64,000 nt of DNA from Brevundimonas pishanensis (GCF_022750635.1 NZ_JAJKBG010000003.1:186001-250000), one strand, 5' to 3'. Counted from the stretch's first letter, positions 26,056 to 36,740 are shown. Translations and numbers: made by a program. Notes: generated from the letters alone by a model not told the origin.

Positions 26056-27845
26056 GCGTTCACGATCATCGCGATATGGGCTGGACCCGTCCTGCCCCCG
26101 GTAACGTCAAGGTTCCGTCGTTCGAGGGTGTGCTCGCGGCCATCGGCAACCGTGTTGCCGCCATGGTTTGGGACGTCGAGAACGCCTATGGCCGCGCACG
26201 CAGCCATGACCGCGCTCAGGATGATCCGCGCTTCCGCATTTTCTTGGTGATGGCCGTCTTCAGCCTCGTCTTCCTGGTACTGACGCTGGGTGCAGGTCAC
26301 GCAGCATTGCTGGCCGACAAGGGCCGCGTCGGCGCTGGCTCTTCGCGACCGATGCTGACGCGTGGCGATCTGGTGGATCGCAACGGCATGCTGATGGCCA
26401 CCAACATCACCCACTACGGCCTGTACATCGATCCGCGTGAAGTCTGGGATCGTGATCTCGCCCGCGCGCAACTGCTGGAAGCCCTGCCGCGTATTCCTGC
26501 CAGGAAGCTGGATCGTGTTCTGGACGGCGAGCGTCGCCTGATTGTTGCCTCGGGCCTGACCCCGCACGAGCGTATGGCGGTTCACCGTCTGGCTCTGGGT
26601 GGTGTGACCTTTGAACCCGAAGACCGCCGCGTCTATCCGCTGGGCGCATCGGCCTCGCACCTGCTGGGCCGTGCCGACACGGGCGGGCAGGGCGTCTCGG
26701 GTGCAGAGCTGGCCTTTAACGACCAGATCAAGGCCGCTGGCGCAGTGGGCGAAAACTACGCCATCTCCATCGACATGCGTATCCAAGGCGTGGTCGAGAA
26801 CGAACTTGCCGCTGCCGCTATCGAACACAAGGCCAAGGGCGGTATCGCTGTGGTCGCCGACGTCCAGACGGGCGAGATCCTCGCCATGGCGTCGTGGCCA
26901 ACCTATGACCCGAACCGTCCGGTGGCTCAGGGCGACAACGCCACGCTTAACCGCGTGACCTCGGCCCACTATGAAATGGGCTCTATCTTCAAGAGCTTCA
27001 CCGTCGCTGCGGGTCTGGATACGGGCCGCGCCGACATGAACACCCTGTTCGACGCCTCGCAGGCCTTCCAGATCGGCAAGCGTCGCATCACCGACTTCCA
27101 CGCGAAGAACAAGGTGATGACGCTGGAAGAAGTCTTCCTGAACTCGTCCAACATCGGCACGTCGCGTCTGGCTGTTGAAATGGGTCCGGACGTGATGCGC
27201 GACTATTTCAAGCGCCTCGGCCTGCTGGATGCCGCGCCGATCGAACTGCGCGAGTCCAACCGCCCGACCGTGCCGCGCAAGTGGGACGACTCTACGCTGG
27301 CTTCGCTGTCGTTCGGTTATGGCATCATGGCGACCCCGCTTCAGGCAGTCGCCGCCTACAACGCCCTGAGCAACGGCGGCACGTATGTTCCGCTGACCCT
27401 GCGTCGTGGCGGTAACCCCAATGCCAAGACCCACCGGGTGGTGTCGCCGGAAACCTCGGCCACCATGCTGGAACTGATGCGCCGCAACGTCAGCCGTGGC
27501 TCGGGTGGTCGCGCCAACGCACCGGGCCTGCGCGTCGGCGGCAAGACCGGCTCGGCCAACAAGCTGGTCAACGGTCGCTATGACCCGACTGTCGCTGTCG
27601 GCTCGTTCGCCGCTGTGTTCCCGACCGATGGTCCGGTGACTGCCAAGCGTTACAGCGTCTTCGTCCTGATCGACGAGCCGGGCCAGTACCCGCGCACCGG
27701 CGGCTTCGTCGCCGCTCCGGCCGTAGGTCGCATTGCCGACCGTATCGCCGAGTTCCTCGGTGTCGAGCGCAAGGCCGACCGCTGGTTCACCGCGACCGGC
27801 GAACGCATCCCTGAATTCCAAGACGTAGAAGGTGACGGCCGATGA
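26052..27845 (+). CDS. ftsI: Peptidoglycan transpeptidase FtsI (PBP3)
   Basis: Class B penicillin-binding protein that crosslinks septal peptidoglycan with FtsW. A cytoplasmic region of about 65 residues, longer than usual, precedes the membrane segment (about 67-90). The transpeptidase domain has the active-site serine at 311 (GSIFKSFT), the SSN motif and KTGSA at 498. Length 597. It overlaps ftsL and murE by four bases on each side, consistent with coupled translation. Confidence 0.96.
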   Translation: MSVHDHRDMGWTRPAPGNVKVPSFEGVLAAIGNRVAAMVWDVENAYGRARSHDRAQDDPRFRIFLVMAVFSLVFLVLTLGAGHAALLADKGRVGAGSSRPMLTRGDLVDRNGMLMATNITHYGLYIDPREVWDRDLARAQLLEALPRIPARKLDRVLDGERRLIVASGLTPHERMAVHRLALGGVTFEPEDRRVYPLGASASHLLGRADTGGQGVSGAELAFNDQIKAAGAVGENYAISIDMRIQGVVENELAAAAIEHKAKGGIAVVADVQTGEILAMASWPTYDPNRPVAQGDNATLNRVTSAHYEMGSIFKSFTVAAGLDTGRADMNTLFDASQAFQIGKRRITDFHAKNKVMTLEEVFLNSSNIGTSRLAVEMGPDVMRDYFKRLGLLDAAPIELRESNRPTVPRKWDDSTLASLSFGYGIMATPLQAVAAYNALSNGGTYVPLTLRRGGNPNAKTHRVVSPETSATMLELMRRNVSRGSGGRANAPGLRVGGKTGSANKLVNGRYDPTVAVGSFAAVFPTDGPVTAKRYSVFVLIDEPGQYPRTGGFVAAPAVGRIADRIAEFLGVERKADRWFTATGERIPEFQDVEGDGR

Positions 27846-29302
27846 GCGCCCAACGCCTGTCAGAACTGCTGAATCGTGATCTCAGTTCTGACCCCGAAAT
27901 CACCTCTGTCACGTCCGACAGCCGCAAGGTGAAGCCGGGTTCGTTGTTCGTCGCCTTGCCGGGTACGCAGACGGATGGCCGCTCGTACATTCACCAAGCC
28001 TTGTCGCAGGGTGCCGCCGCCGTGCTGGCCCCTAACGACACGCCTTCGGATGCTGCACCGCTGCTGATCGGCTCGGGCGATGTCCATCGCGCCTATGCCA
28101 TCGCTGCGCGTGCCTTCTACGGTGCCCAGCCCAAAAACTGCGTCGCCATCACCGGTACCAATGGCAAGACTTCGGTCGCCAACTTCTGCCGCCAGATGTG
28201 GGCGGCCATGGGCTATAAGTCGGCCAGCATGGGTACGCTGGGCGTCGTCGGCCAAAAGGGTGACAAGACCTACGCCTTGACCGGTCCCGGCCTGACCAGC
28301 CCCGATGCCGCCGAGGCCGCACGCCTTCTGGCCGAACTGGCCCGCAAAGAGGTGACCCACCTCGCGCTCGAAGCCTCATCGCACGGTCTTGATCAGCGCC
28401 GGATCGATGGCGTGGCTATCAAGGCGGCTGGCTTTACCAATCTGACGCAGGACCACCTCGACTATCACCACTCGATGGACGAATACCGCGCCGCCAAACT
28501 GCGCCTGTTCGAGACCCTGTTGCCGCGTGGCCGCACCGCAGTTCTGAACGCCGATAGCGACGCCTATTCGGCCTTTGCCTCGGCTTCGATCATGGCGGGT
28601 CTGGGCGTGATGGGCGTAGGCGAGCGTGGTCGCGATATTAGCCTGATCCAGCGCCGCCCGACGCCGGAGGGCCAGCGTCTGGTCCTCGACGTTCAGGGCC
28701 GTGTCCACGACATCCTCCTGCCGCTGGCCGGTGCCTTCCAGGCGTCGAACGCTCTGGTCGCTGCCGGGCTGTGCATCGCTGCGGGTGAAGATCCGGACAA
28801 GGTCATTCCGGCTCTGGAAATGATCGAGGGTGCCCAAGGCCGCCTGCAACGTATTCAGGCTCCATCAATGAAAGGCGGCGAGGTCTATGTGGACTACGCC
28901 CATACGCCCGATGGTCTGGAAACTGTCCTGAACGCACTGCGTCCACACGCGACGGGCCGACTGATCGTGGTGTTCGGCGCAGGTGGGGACCGCGACCGCA
29001 CCAAGCGTCCGCTGATGGGTGCCATTGCCGGCCGTCTGGCCGATGTGGCCATCGTCACCGACGACAACCCGCGCTCGGAAGATCCGGCCTTCATCCGTTC
29101 GCAGGTGAAAGAGGGCTGCCCCGACGCCAAGGAAATCGGCGACCGCCGTGAAGCTATCCGTTACGCAATTGGTATGATGCGTGAAGGAGATGTGGTGGTC
29201 ATCGCCGGAAAAGGGCATGAACAGGGGCAGATCGTCGGTGGAGTCGTACATCCCTTCGACGACGCCACTGAAGCGACCTTGGCCCTGACCGAAAATGCCT
29301 GA
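27842..29302 (+). CDS. murE: UDP-MurNAc-tripeptide synthetase (meso-DAP-adding)
   Basis: Adds meso-diaminopimelate to UDP-MurNAc-L-Ala-D-Glu in the cytoplasm. ATP-binding GTNGKTSVANFC (about residue 105) and the DNPRSEDP motif, which indicates meso-DAP rather than lysine specificity, are present. Length 486. Start overlaps ftsI by four bases and its end overlaps murF by eight. Confidence 0.96.
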   Translation: MSAQRLSELLNRDLSSDPEITSVTSDSRKVKPGSLFVALPGTQTDGRSYIHQALSQGAAAVLAPNDTPSDAAPLLIGSGDVHRAYAIAARAFYGAQPKNCVAITGTNGKTSVANFCRQMWAAMGYKSASMGTLGVVGQKGDKTYALTGPGLTSPDAAEAARLLAELARKEVTHLALEASSHGLDQRRIDGVAIKAAGFTNLTQDHLDYHHSMDEYRAAKLRLFETLLPRGRTAVLNADSDAYSAFASASIMAGLGVMGVGERGRDISLIQRRPTPEGQRLVLDVQGRVHDILLPLAGAFQASNALVAAGLCIAAGEDPDKVIPALEMIEGAQGRLQRIQAPSMKGGEVYVDYAHTPDGLETVLNALRPHATGRLIVVFGAGGDRDRTKRPLMGAIAGRLADVAIVTDDNPRSEDPAFIRSQVKEGCPDAKEIGDRREAIRYAIGMMREGDVVVIAGKGHEQGQIVGGVVHPFDDATEATLALTENA

Positions 29303-30698
29303 TTTGAAAACGCCGCTCTGGACTGCCGAAGCCATTGCTTCGGCTGTTGGCGGCAAGCTTGAAGGTGCCGACGCTGACGTCGGGGGCCTGACCTATAACA
29401 GCCGCGAAATCCAAGCCGGTGACTTGTTCCTTGCCCTGAAGGGCGAGCGCGACGGGCACGAGTTTGCGTCCAACGCCTTTGCGGCAGGTGCCGCCGTGGC
29501 GCTGGTCGAGCGTCCGGTAGAAGGCGGGGCCTATGTTGTCGTGCCCGATACGCTCAAAGGCCTTGAAGCCCTTGGCGCGGCCTCGCGTGATCGCTCCAAC
29601 GCCAAGCGCGGTGCGGTGACGGGCAGCGTGGGCAAGACCAGCGTGACCCAAGCGATCAAGGCGGGCCTTGATCTGGCGGGCAAATCCCACGCCTCGATAA
29701 AGAGCTATAACAATCACATCGGCGTGCCGCTGACCCTGTCGCGTATGCCCGCCGATACGGAGCGTGCCGTGTTCGAGATCGGCATGAACCATCCGGGCGA
29801 GATCGGCCCGCTCTCGCAACAGGTCCGCCCGCATGCGGCGTGCGTGACCACGGTCGGTCCGGTCCACATCGAAGCCTTTGCCGACGGCGAAGCGGGCGTG
29901 GCTCGCGAAAAGGGCGCGATCTTTGAAGGTTTGGTTGAAGGCGGCGTGGCTGTCATCAACGGCGACAACGCCTATGCCGAGATCGTCAAACAGGCTGCTC
30001 GTGATGCTGGCGCTACGCTGAAAGTCTTCGGTACGGGCGAAGATGCCGACGCGCGTCTGCTGTCGTTCGATGCCGATCCCGAAGGCGCGACCGTCGTCGC
30101 TGAGATCGAGGGCGAACGTCATGCCTTCCGTCTGGCTCAGTCGGGTGTGCATTGGGGCCTGAACAGCCTGTGCGTTATCCTGATGCTGCGGGCGCTGGAC
30201 GTTTCGCTGGATATCGCCTTTGAGGCGCTGGCGAACTTTGCTCCGTTGGCCGGTCGTGGCGAGCAGACGGTCGTGGCGCACAAGGGTGGTCACTTCACCC
30301 TGATCGACGAGAGCTACAACGCCAATCCGCTGTCGATGAAGGCAGGCTTCACCAGTCTTGGCCAGCATCCGGTGGACGGGAAGGGACGCCGTGTGGTGGT
30401 CCTGTCCGACATGCTTGAACTGGGTGAGCACAGCCGCGCCCTGCACGAAGGTCTGGCCGAGCCACTGGTTCTCAACAAGATTGATGTCGTCCACCTCGCC
30501 GGGCCGCAGATGCGCCTGCTTTACGACGTCCTGCCGCCGTCACTGCGTGGCGAATGGCGCGAAACTGCTGCCGAGCTTGCCGCTATTGCCGGTGAACTGG
30601 TAGCGCCCGATGATATTGTCATGGTCAAGGGATCGAACGGCTCGAAGGCCGCTCTGGTCGCCAAAGCCCTCGCAGCGCTGAACAGCACGGCCGAGTAA
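29295..30698 (+). CDS. murF: UDP-MurNAc-tripeptide-D-alanyl-D-alanine ligase
   Basis: Adds D-Ala-D-Ala to the UDP-MurNAc-tripeptide. The Mur ligase ATP loop is SVGKTSVTQAIK (about 113-124); AVFEIGMNHPGEI, NGDNAY and DESYNANPLSMKAG are family landmarks. The loop reads GSVGKTS. Length 467. The start overlaps murE by eight bases; mraY begins 15 bases after the stop. Confidence 0.96.
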   Translation: MPDLKTPLWTAEAIASAVGGKLEGADADVGGLTYNSREIQAGDLFLALKGERDGHEFASNAFAAGAAVALVERPVEGGAYVVVPDTLKGLEALGAASRDRSNAKRGAVTGSVGKTSVTQAIKAGLDLAGKSHASIKSYNNHIGVPLTLSRMPADTERAVFEIGMNHPGEIGPLSQQVRPHAACVTTVGPVHIEAFADGEAGVAREKGAIFEGLVEGGVAVINGDNAYAEIVKQAARDAGATLKVFGTGEDADARLLSFDADPEGATVVAEIEGERHAFRLAQSGVHWGLNSLCVILMLRALDVSLDIAFEALANFAPLAGRGEQTVVAHKGGHFTLIDESYNANPLSMKAGFTSLGQHPVDGKGRRVVVLSDMLELGEHSRALHEGLAEPLVLNKIDVVHLAGPQMRLLYDVLPPSLRGEWRETAAELAAIAGELVAPDDIVMVKGSNGSKAALVAKALAALNSTAE

Positions 30699-30713
30699 CA
30701 GGAACACCGCCCG

Positions 30714-31823
30714 ATGTTTTACCTCCTGTATCTGTATTACGCAGACGTCGCCCAGAACTATCCGCTGCTGCACCTGATCCAGTATCAGACCGTGCGCGTG
30801 GGTCTTGCGATGGCGACGGCGATGATCGTGGCCGTGGCCATGGGCAGCCGCTTCATCAACTGGATGCGCGCCCGTCAGGGCAAGGGCCAGCCGATCCGTG
30901 ACGACGGTCCGGTGACGCACCTGTCCAAGGTCGGCACCCCGACCATGGGGGGTCTGATGATCCTTGCCGGTATCGCTGTGGCGGTACTGCTGTGGGGCGA
31001 TTTGACCAATCCCTATATCTGGATCGTGTCGGGCGTGACGGCCGCCTTCGGCGTCCTCGGTTTCGTCGATGACTACGCCAAGGTCACCAAGCAGTCGTCG
31101 GCCGGTCTGACCTCCAAGCAAAAGCTTCTGGCCCAAACGATTGTGGCTGTGATCGCTGGTGTTCTGACGGTGCTGTGGATGACCCAGTCGCCGACTTCGC
31201 CGGGTCTGGAAACCTCGATTGCCTTCCCGTTCCTTAAGGCGGTTCTGCTGAACATAGGCTGGTTCTATGTGGCCTTTGCCGCCTTCACCATCGTGGGCTT
31301 CTCGAATGCGGTGAACCTGACCGATGGCCTTGATGGTCTGGCGATTGTACCGGTCATGATGGCGGCGGGTGCTTTCGGCATCATCGCCTATCTGACGGGT
31401 AACTTCCTGTTCGCGGAATACCTTCAGGTGCACCACGTACCGGGTTCGGGCGAGCTGGCCATCTTCTGTGCGGCCATCATCGGCGGCGGCATGGGCTTCC
31501 TCTGGTACAACGCACCCCCTGCTAAGATCTTCATGGGCGACACCGGTTCGCTGGCTCTGGGCGGCGCTCTGGGTTCTATGGCTGTGGCGACCAAGCATGA
31601 ACTGGTGCTGGGCATCGTCGGCGGCCTGTTCGTTGTCGAAGCCGCATCGGTCATGATTCAGGTTGGCTATTACAAGCTGACGGGCAAGCGCATCTTCCTG
31701 ATGGCCCCGATCCACCACCACTTTGAAAAGATGGGCTGGCCGGAATCGACCGTCGTTATCCGTTTCTGGATCGTCGCGGCCATGCTGGCGCTCATCGGTC
31801 TGTCCACCCTCAAACTGCGTTAA
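30714..31823 (+). CDS. mraY: Phospho-MurNAc-pentapeptide translocase
   Basis: Integral inner-membrane enzyme forming lipid I from UDP-MurNAc-pentapeptide and undecaprenyl phosphate. About ten membrane segments in 369 residues. Catalytic landmarks are [21 protein letters not shown] and [13 protein letters not shown], plus the conserved TPTMGG. murD begins four bases after its stop. Confidence 0.97.
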   Translation: MFYLLYLYYADVAQNYPLLHLIQYQTVRVGLAMATAMIVAVAMGSRFINWMRARQGKGQPIRDDGPVTHLSKVGTPTMGGLMILAGIAVAVLLWGDLTNPYIWIVSGVTAAFGVLGFVDDYAKVTKQSSAGLTSKQKLLAQTIVAVIAGVLTVLWMTQSPTSPGLETSIAFPFLKAVLLNIGWFYVAFAAFTIVGFSNAVNLTDGLDGLAIVPVMMAAGAFGIIAYLTGNFLFAEYLQVHHVPGSGELAIFCAAIIGGGMGFLWYNAPPAKIFMGDTGSLALGGALGSMAVATKHELVLGIVGGLFVVEAASVMIQVGYYKLTGKRIFLMAPIHHHFEKMGWPESTVVIRFWIVAAMLALIGLSTLKLR

Positions 31824-31827
31824 TTCC

Positions 31828-33228
31828 ATGATCCCCGTCCCCGGTTTTGGAGGCAGACGCGTTGCGGTTTTCGGCCTTGGCCGATCGGGGATCACGGCTG
31901 CCCGTGCGCTACAGGCGGGCGGCGCAGAACCCGTCCTCTGGGACGACGGCGTCTCGGGCCGGATGCAGGCAGAGGCCGAAGGCTTTAACGTTGAAGACCT
32001 GACCAGCGCAGACTGGTCGGGTTTTGACGCTCTGGTCCTGTCGCCGGGTGCACCCCTGACGCACCCCAGACCTCACTGGACCGTCGAAAAGGCGCATGAG
32101 GCAGGGGTTCCGGTTATCGGCGATGTGGAACTGTTCGCCCGCGCTCTCGATGCCTTGCCGTCGGACAAGCGCCCGCGGGTCGTCGCCATTACCGGCACCA
32201 ACGGCAAGTCCACCACCACGGCCCTGATCGCTTTCGTGCTGAAGCAAGCAGGGCTGAAGGTTCACATGGGCGGCAATATCGGTATCGGCGTGCTGGCCTT
32301 GCCGGCGCCCACGACCGAAGCCGTCTATCTGATTGAGGTGTCCAGCTATCAACTGGACCTGACGACGGCGTTCAAGCCGGACGTCGCTATCCTGACCAAC
32401 ATCAGCCCCGACCACCTCGACCGTCATGGCGGGATGGAAGGCTATGTGAAAGCCAAGTCCCGCATCTTCCAGGCCCAATCCGGCAATGACCTCGCCCTGA
32501 TCGGCGTGGACGAACACTGGGGGCAGGGCCTCTCCGATGCCGTCGAGGCGCGGGGCGAGAAGGTCATTCGCATCGCCACTGCCCGCACTCCTGAAGACCT
32601 GCCGCGAGAGGGCTGGCGTGCCGCCCCCGGTCTGTTGCTGACGGATGAACGCGAAATCGACCTGACGGCGGCCCGCTCTTTGCCTGGTCGACATAACGCC
32701 CAGAACGCCGCCTTTGCCTATGCAACCGCGCTGGCGCTAGGTCTGTCGCACGAACAGGCACTGGCCGGTGTCGTCAGCTTCCCGGGTCTGGCACACCGCA
32801 TGGAGGCCGTGGGCCGTCTGGGCGGTGTGCGGTTCATCAATGACTCCAAGGGGACCAATGCTGACGCCGCCTATCAGGCGCTGGCCTCCTATCCCAAGAC
32901 GTTCTGGATCGCCGGTGGCGTACCCAAGGCGGGCGGTATCGAGCCGCTGCGTCCGCTGTTCGGCCATATCGCCAAAGCCTATCTGATAGGACAAGCGGCA
33001 GACGCGTTTGCTGTAACTCTGGGCGACGTCCCTCATGTCGTGGCCCACACGATCGAGCGCGCCGTGCAGTTGGCCGCCGAAGATGCGGCCAAGACGGGCG
33101 GTGATCAGGTGGTGCTTCTGTCGCCCGCCTGTGCCAGCTTTGACCAGTTCCCTGATTTCGAAGTGCGCGGGGAATCCTTCCGTGCGGCGGTTCTCGCCCT
33201 CGGAGCCACTGCGGAGTCCGATCATTGA
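31828..33228 (+). CDS. murD: UDP-MurNAc-L-alanine-D-glutamate ligase
   Basis: Adds D-glutamate to UDP-MurNAc-L-Ala. The start (M)IPVPGFGGRRVAVFGLGRSG at ATG 31828 is followed by GTNGKSTTTALIA (about 115), NISPDHLDRHGG and FINDSKGTNADA. Length 466. A longer upstream frame overlaps mraY and is rejected. The stop overlaps the ftsW TTG start. Confidence 0.96.
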   Translation: MIPVPGFGGRRVAVFGLGRSGITAARALQAGGAEPVLWDDGVSGRMQAEAEGFNVEDLTSADWSGFDALVLSPGAPLTHPRPHWTVEKAHEAGVPVIGDVELFARALDALPSDKRPRVVAITGTNGKSTTTALIAFVLKQAGLKVHMGGNIGIGVLALPAPTTEAVYLIEVSSYQLDLTTAFKPDVAILTNISPDHLDRHGGMEGYVKAKSRIFQAQSGNDLALIGVDEHWGQGLSDAVEARGEKVIRIATARTPEDLPREGWRAAPGLLLTDEREIDLTAARSLPGRHNAQNAAFAYATALALGLSHEQALAGVVSFPGLAHRMEAVGRLGGVRFINDSKGTNADAAYQALASYPKTFWIAGGVPKAGGIEPLRPLFGHIAKAYLIGQAADAFAVTLGDVPHVVAHTIERAVQLAAEDAAKTGGDQVVLLSPACASFDQFPDFEVRGESFRAAVLALGATAESDH

Positions 33229-34403
33229 GCCAGTCTTACGCCCATCCGTTCTCGCGCAGTGACCAGAGCGTTCTGGCGCGCTGGTTCTGGACTGTTGACC
33301 GCCCGCTGTTGGTGGCTGTCCTGACGCTGATGTTTATCGGCGTGGTGCTCAGCTTTGCGTCCAGCCCCGCCGCTATTCTGGCGGATGAATCCATCACCAA
33401 CCCATTCCATTATTCATACCGGATGATGGTGTTCTCGGGCTTGGGCTGCGCGACCATGCTGGTCACCAGCATCTTGTCGGTAAAGGGCGTGCGCCGCCTG
33501 TCCGTACTGGCGCTGTGCGCGGCCATCGTCTGCATGATGGCGCTGCCGTTCATTGGCGACACGGTCAAGGGCGCGGCCCGCTGGATCAACCTTGGTCCGT
33601 TCAGTCTGCAACCTTCGGAATTCGCCAAGCCCGGCCTGATTGTCTTTGCCGCATGGATGTTCTCCGAGGCGGGCAAGGGGCAGGGCGTCCCCGGCGTGAG
33701 TATCGCCGTTGGTGCCTGGGCGACGGTCGTGGCTCTGCTGCTTATCCAGCCGGATATCGGCCAGACCTTGCTGGTCACCACAACGTTTGCCGCCGTCTTT
33801 TTCATGGCGGGAATGCCTATGAAATGGGTGGCCGGGGTGGCCGCTGCTGTTCCGCTGGCGGGCGCAGGCCTGTTCCTGACGTTCGGACACATGCGCGACC
33901 GTCTTGACCGCTTCTTCTCGCCGGAGACGGCTGACACTCACCAGATCGACCGTGCGTCCGAAGCGATCCGTGCGGGCGGCCTTGTCGGTCGCGGCATTGG
34001 CGAGGGTGTGATGAAGCGTCACGTGCCCGACCTGCACACCGATTTCATCTATTCGGTTGGTGCCGAGGAATATGGACTGGTGCTGTCGCTGTGCATCATC
34101 GGCCTTTATGCCTTCATCGTACTGCGCGGCATGCGCAAGGCGATGAAGCTTGCCAATCCGTTCGAGCAGACGGCTGCTGCGGGCCTGTTCATGCTGATCG
34201 GCCTCCAGGCCTGCATCAATGTGGCCGTAAACCTCAGCCTGATCCCGACCAAGGGCATGACATTGCCGTTCATCTCCTATGGTGGCTCGTCCATGATCGC
34301 CATGGGGCTGACTGCAGGCTTTGCCTTGTCTTTGACCCGACGTCGTCCGGGGGCCTATGAACCCGGCGCGAACATTTCCTCGCGTAGCCGTATCCTGCCC
34401 TAG
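33225..34403 (+). CDS. ftsW: SEDS peptidoglycan glycosyltransferase FtsW
   Basis: Septal glycan polymerase working with FtsI. The 392-residue protein has about ten membrane segments and SEDS landmarks GAARWINLGPFSLQPSE, QPDIGQTLLV, TDFIYSVGAEEYG and FISYGGSSMIA. Translation starts at a TTG (33225) that overlaps the murD stop; no ATG or GTG lies nearby in frame that would keep the first membrane segment. The low-efficiency start may hold FtsW at low level by coupling to murD. Confidence 0.95.
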   Translation: MSQSYAHPFSRSDQSVLARWFWTVDRPLLVAVLTLMFIGVVLSFASSPAAILADESITNPFHYSYRMMVFSGLGCATMLVTSILSVKGVRRLSVLALCAAIVCMMALPFIGDTVKGAARWINLGPFSLQPSEFAKPGLIVFAAWMFSEAGKGQGVPGVSIAVGAWATVVALLLIQPDIGQTLLVTTTFAAVFFMAGMPMKWVAGVAAAVPLAGAGLFLTFGHMRDRLDRFFSPETADTHQIDRASEAIRAGGLVGRGIGEGVMKRHVPDLHTDFIYSVGAEEYGLVLSLCIIGLYAFIVLRGMRKAMKLANPFEQTAAAGLFMLIGLQACINVAVNLSLIPTKGMTLPFISYGGSSMIAMGLTAGFALSLTRRRPGAYEPGANISSRSRILP

Positions 34404-34437
34404 TCGTCGTTCTGAAGAACGGAACCCGAGAAACAAT

Positions 34438-35544
34438 ATGACTTCTGCGTCCCGCGTTTGTGTTGTTGCCGCTGGTGGCACCGGTGGCCACATGTTCCCG
34501 GCCGAAGCTTTGGCCAAGGTCATGGCCGCACGCGGCTGGAAGATCATCCTCGCCACCGACAAGCGCGGCCAAAACTATGCGCAGGCCTTCCCCGCTCAAA
34601 AGATCGTGGCGCTGGACGCGGCTACGGGCTCGGGCGTCGTAGGGATGCTGAAAGCCGGGTTGGCCATCATCAAGGGCGTGGGACAGGCCTCGACCGCCTA
34701 TAATGCCATGGGATGCGACGTGGTGGTCGGCTTTGGCGGCTATCCGTCTGCACCGGCTCTGGTTGCGGCTGTCGCGACCCGCCGCGCCACTGTCATTCAC
34801 GAACAGAATGCCGTGCTGGGCAAGACCAACCGGTTCATCGCCGCAGCCGTCGACACCGTCGCCGCCGCCTTCCCGAATGTGGGACGCGCGCCCAAGTCGG
34901 TCGCAGACAACATCCATGTGGTGGGTAATCCGGTGCGACCGGACATCCGTGCCCTGTTTGACCGCACCTATGCGGCCCCGACGGCTAAGGGCCCGATCAA
35001 CATCCTGATCACCGGCGGTAGTCAGGGCGCACGCATCCTGTCGGAAGAGACGCCCAAGGCGCTGGCTTCCCTGCCCGCCGACATCCGTGCGCGTCTGGTC
35101 GTGTCGCAACAGGCCCGCTACGAGAATATCGCTGCCGCCAAGAAAATATACGCCGATGCCGACATCAATGCCGAGGTCGAACAGTTTTTTGATGACATGG
35201 CCAAGCGCCTGTCGACGGCCCATCTGGTGATCGGGCGGGCAGGGGCCTCGACCTGTTCGGAGCTGGCGGTTGCCGCCATGCCGTCCGTCCTGATCCCGTT
35301 GAAGATCGCGACCGACGATCACCAGACCCTGAATGCCAAGGTTCTGGTGGATGCGGGTGCTGCACGACGTATCGCCGAAGATGACTTCAGCGCACCGGCC
35401 CTGAGTGCCGTTGTCGGTGAAATCCTGTCTAACCCTTCAAACCTCGCGACCATGTCCGCGGCGGCCAAAAGCGTAGCCATTGCCGACGCCGCGGAACGCC
35501 TTGCCGATCTGGCCGAGGCGGCTGCGGCGGCGCGCGGCCGCTAA
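34438..35544 (+). CDS. murG: Lipid II synthase MurG
   Basis: Peripheral membrane glycosyltransferase that adds GlcNAc to lipid I. Landmarks: AAGGTGGHMFPAEAL (N-terminal loop), HEQNAVLGKTNR, GGSQGARI and GRAGASTCSELAV with the SVLIPLKIATDDHQTLNA donor-binding region. ATG 34438 gives 368 residues. It is the last dcw gene before the first interruption; murC follows only at 46133. Confidence 0.96.
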   Translation: MTSASRVCVVAAGGTGGHMFPAEALAKVMAARGWKIILATDKRGQNYAQAFPAQKIVALDAATGSGVVGMLKAGLAIIKGVGQASTAYNAMGCDVVVGFGGYPSAPALVAAVATRRATVIHEQNAVLGKTNRFIAAAVDTVAAAFPNVGRAPKSVADNIHVVGNPVRPDIRALFDRTYAAPTAKGPINILITGGSQGARILSEETPKALASLPADIRARLVVSQQARYENIAAAKKIYADADINAEVEQFFDDMAKRLSTAHLVIGRAGASTCSELAVAAMPSVLIPLKIATDDHQTLNAKVLVDAGAARRIAEDDFSAPALSAVVGEILSNPSNLATMSAAAKSVAIADAAERLADLAEAAAAARGR

Positions 35545-35606
35545 ATACTGTTGGCAGCCTAAGGCGGGCGCTTGGGGACAGTACGGAACGCGGTTAGGGT
35601 GGGGGC

Positions 35607-36740
35607 ATGCCTCAGTTTGTCAAAGATCTGACCGTCACGGTTTTCGCCCTTTGGAACCAGTTCAACTGGCTGCCAAAATGGGCGGTGATCAGCATCATTG
35701 TCGCGGCCTTCACCTTTGCGGGTTGGGCGGCGAACTATGCGGTCTTCTTTGTGCTGCAGTTTTTAGCCCGCAAACGCGATGTCTTCTGGCAGCGCGCGCT
35801 CGAAAAGGCGCGGGTCCAGATCGGCGTGCTGGTGATGATAGTCGCGATGGCGCTGGCCGTGACGGTCTCGCCGCTGTCGGTCGAGATGTCGATCATCACG
35901 CGGCGGACGCTACTGTTTGCGTTCCTTCTGGTCACAGGCTGGACCTTGGCGGGGCTGGTCGATGCCGGGGCCACGGCCCAGCTCAAACGCTACGACACCG
36001 AAGACGACGCCAACACCCACGCTCGCAAGCGGGTAACCCAGACCCGCATTCTTCGCCGCGTTTTGCAGGTATTGATCCTGCTGGTGACGCTGGGTTTGGC
36101 GCTTCTGACTATACCGGGCGTTCGCCAGTGGGGCCTGTCGCTGCTGGCATCGGCGGGTGTGGTCGGTATCGTTGCGGGTCTGGCGCTACAGCCTTTCCTC
36201 GCCAACCTGATCGCCGGCATCCAGATTGCCACCGCCCAACCCATCCGCATTGACGACGCTGTTGTCGTTGAAGGCGAGTGGGGACGGGTCGAAGAGATCA
36301 CCTCAACCTATGTGGTGGTCAAGCTCTGGGACTGGCGCCGTATCGTTCTGCCGCTGACCTATTTCATTCAGCGTCCTTTCGAGAACTGGACGCGCATGGA
36401 TACGCGCCTTTTGGCTCCGGCCTTTCTGTGGGTGGACTATGAAGCGCCCATCGACCGTCTAAGGACCAAGCTGGAACAGATCGTCCATGGCTCCATCCAT
36501 TGGGACGGCGATGTGGTCTCGCTGGTGGTGTTCGACATCACCGAGCGCACGGCCAAGATCCGTTGTACCGCCAGCGCCCGCAATGCTTCTGCGGCTTTCG
36601 ACTTGAAGTGCGAGATACGCGAGAAGATGCTGGCCTTCATGCGCGACGAATGCCCCGAGGCCCTGCCGCGCGACCGCGTGGATGTGGCGCAGGCCAAGCC
36701 TTTGCCCAAGGGCGCGATCGTTCTTAACGAAGGCGCTTAA
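35607..36740 (+). CDS. MscS-type mechanosensitive ion channel
   Basis: A 377-residue inner-membrane channel protein. N-terminal membrane segments (about 25-50, 72-92, 100-120 and 148-170) lead into the pore-lining MscS helix (WGLSLLASAGVVGIVAGLALQ, with alternating Gly/Ala) and the beta domain (QPFLANLIAGIQIATAQPIRIDD, EGEWGRVEEI). The C-terminal soluble part follows. It starts 62 bases after murG on the same strand and its stop overlaps the convergent gene by four bases. Confidence 0.9.
   Translation: MPQFVKDLTVTVFALWNQFNWLPKWAVISIIVAAFTFAGWAANYAVFFVLQFLARKRDVFWQRALEKARVQIGVLVMIVAMALAVTVSPLSVEMSIITRRTLLFAFLLVTGWTLAGLVDAGATAQLKRYDTEDDANTHARKRVTQTRILRRVLQVLILLVTLGLALLTIPGVRQWGLSLLASAGVVGIVAGLALQPFLANLIAGIQIATAQPIRIDDAVVVEGEWGRVEEITSTYVVVKLWDWRRIVLPLTYFIQRPFENWTRMDTRLLAPAFLWVDYEAPIDRLRTKLEQIVHGSIHWDGDVVSLVVFDITERTAKIRCTASARNASAAFDLKCEIREKMLAFMRDECPEALPRDRVDVAQAKPLPKGAIVLNEGA

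Noticed and set aside
25788-27821. Long open frame antisense to ftsI
   Set aside because: Overlaps a complete ftsI with catalytic motifs; no supporting features.
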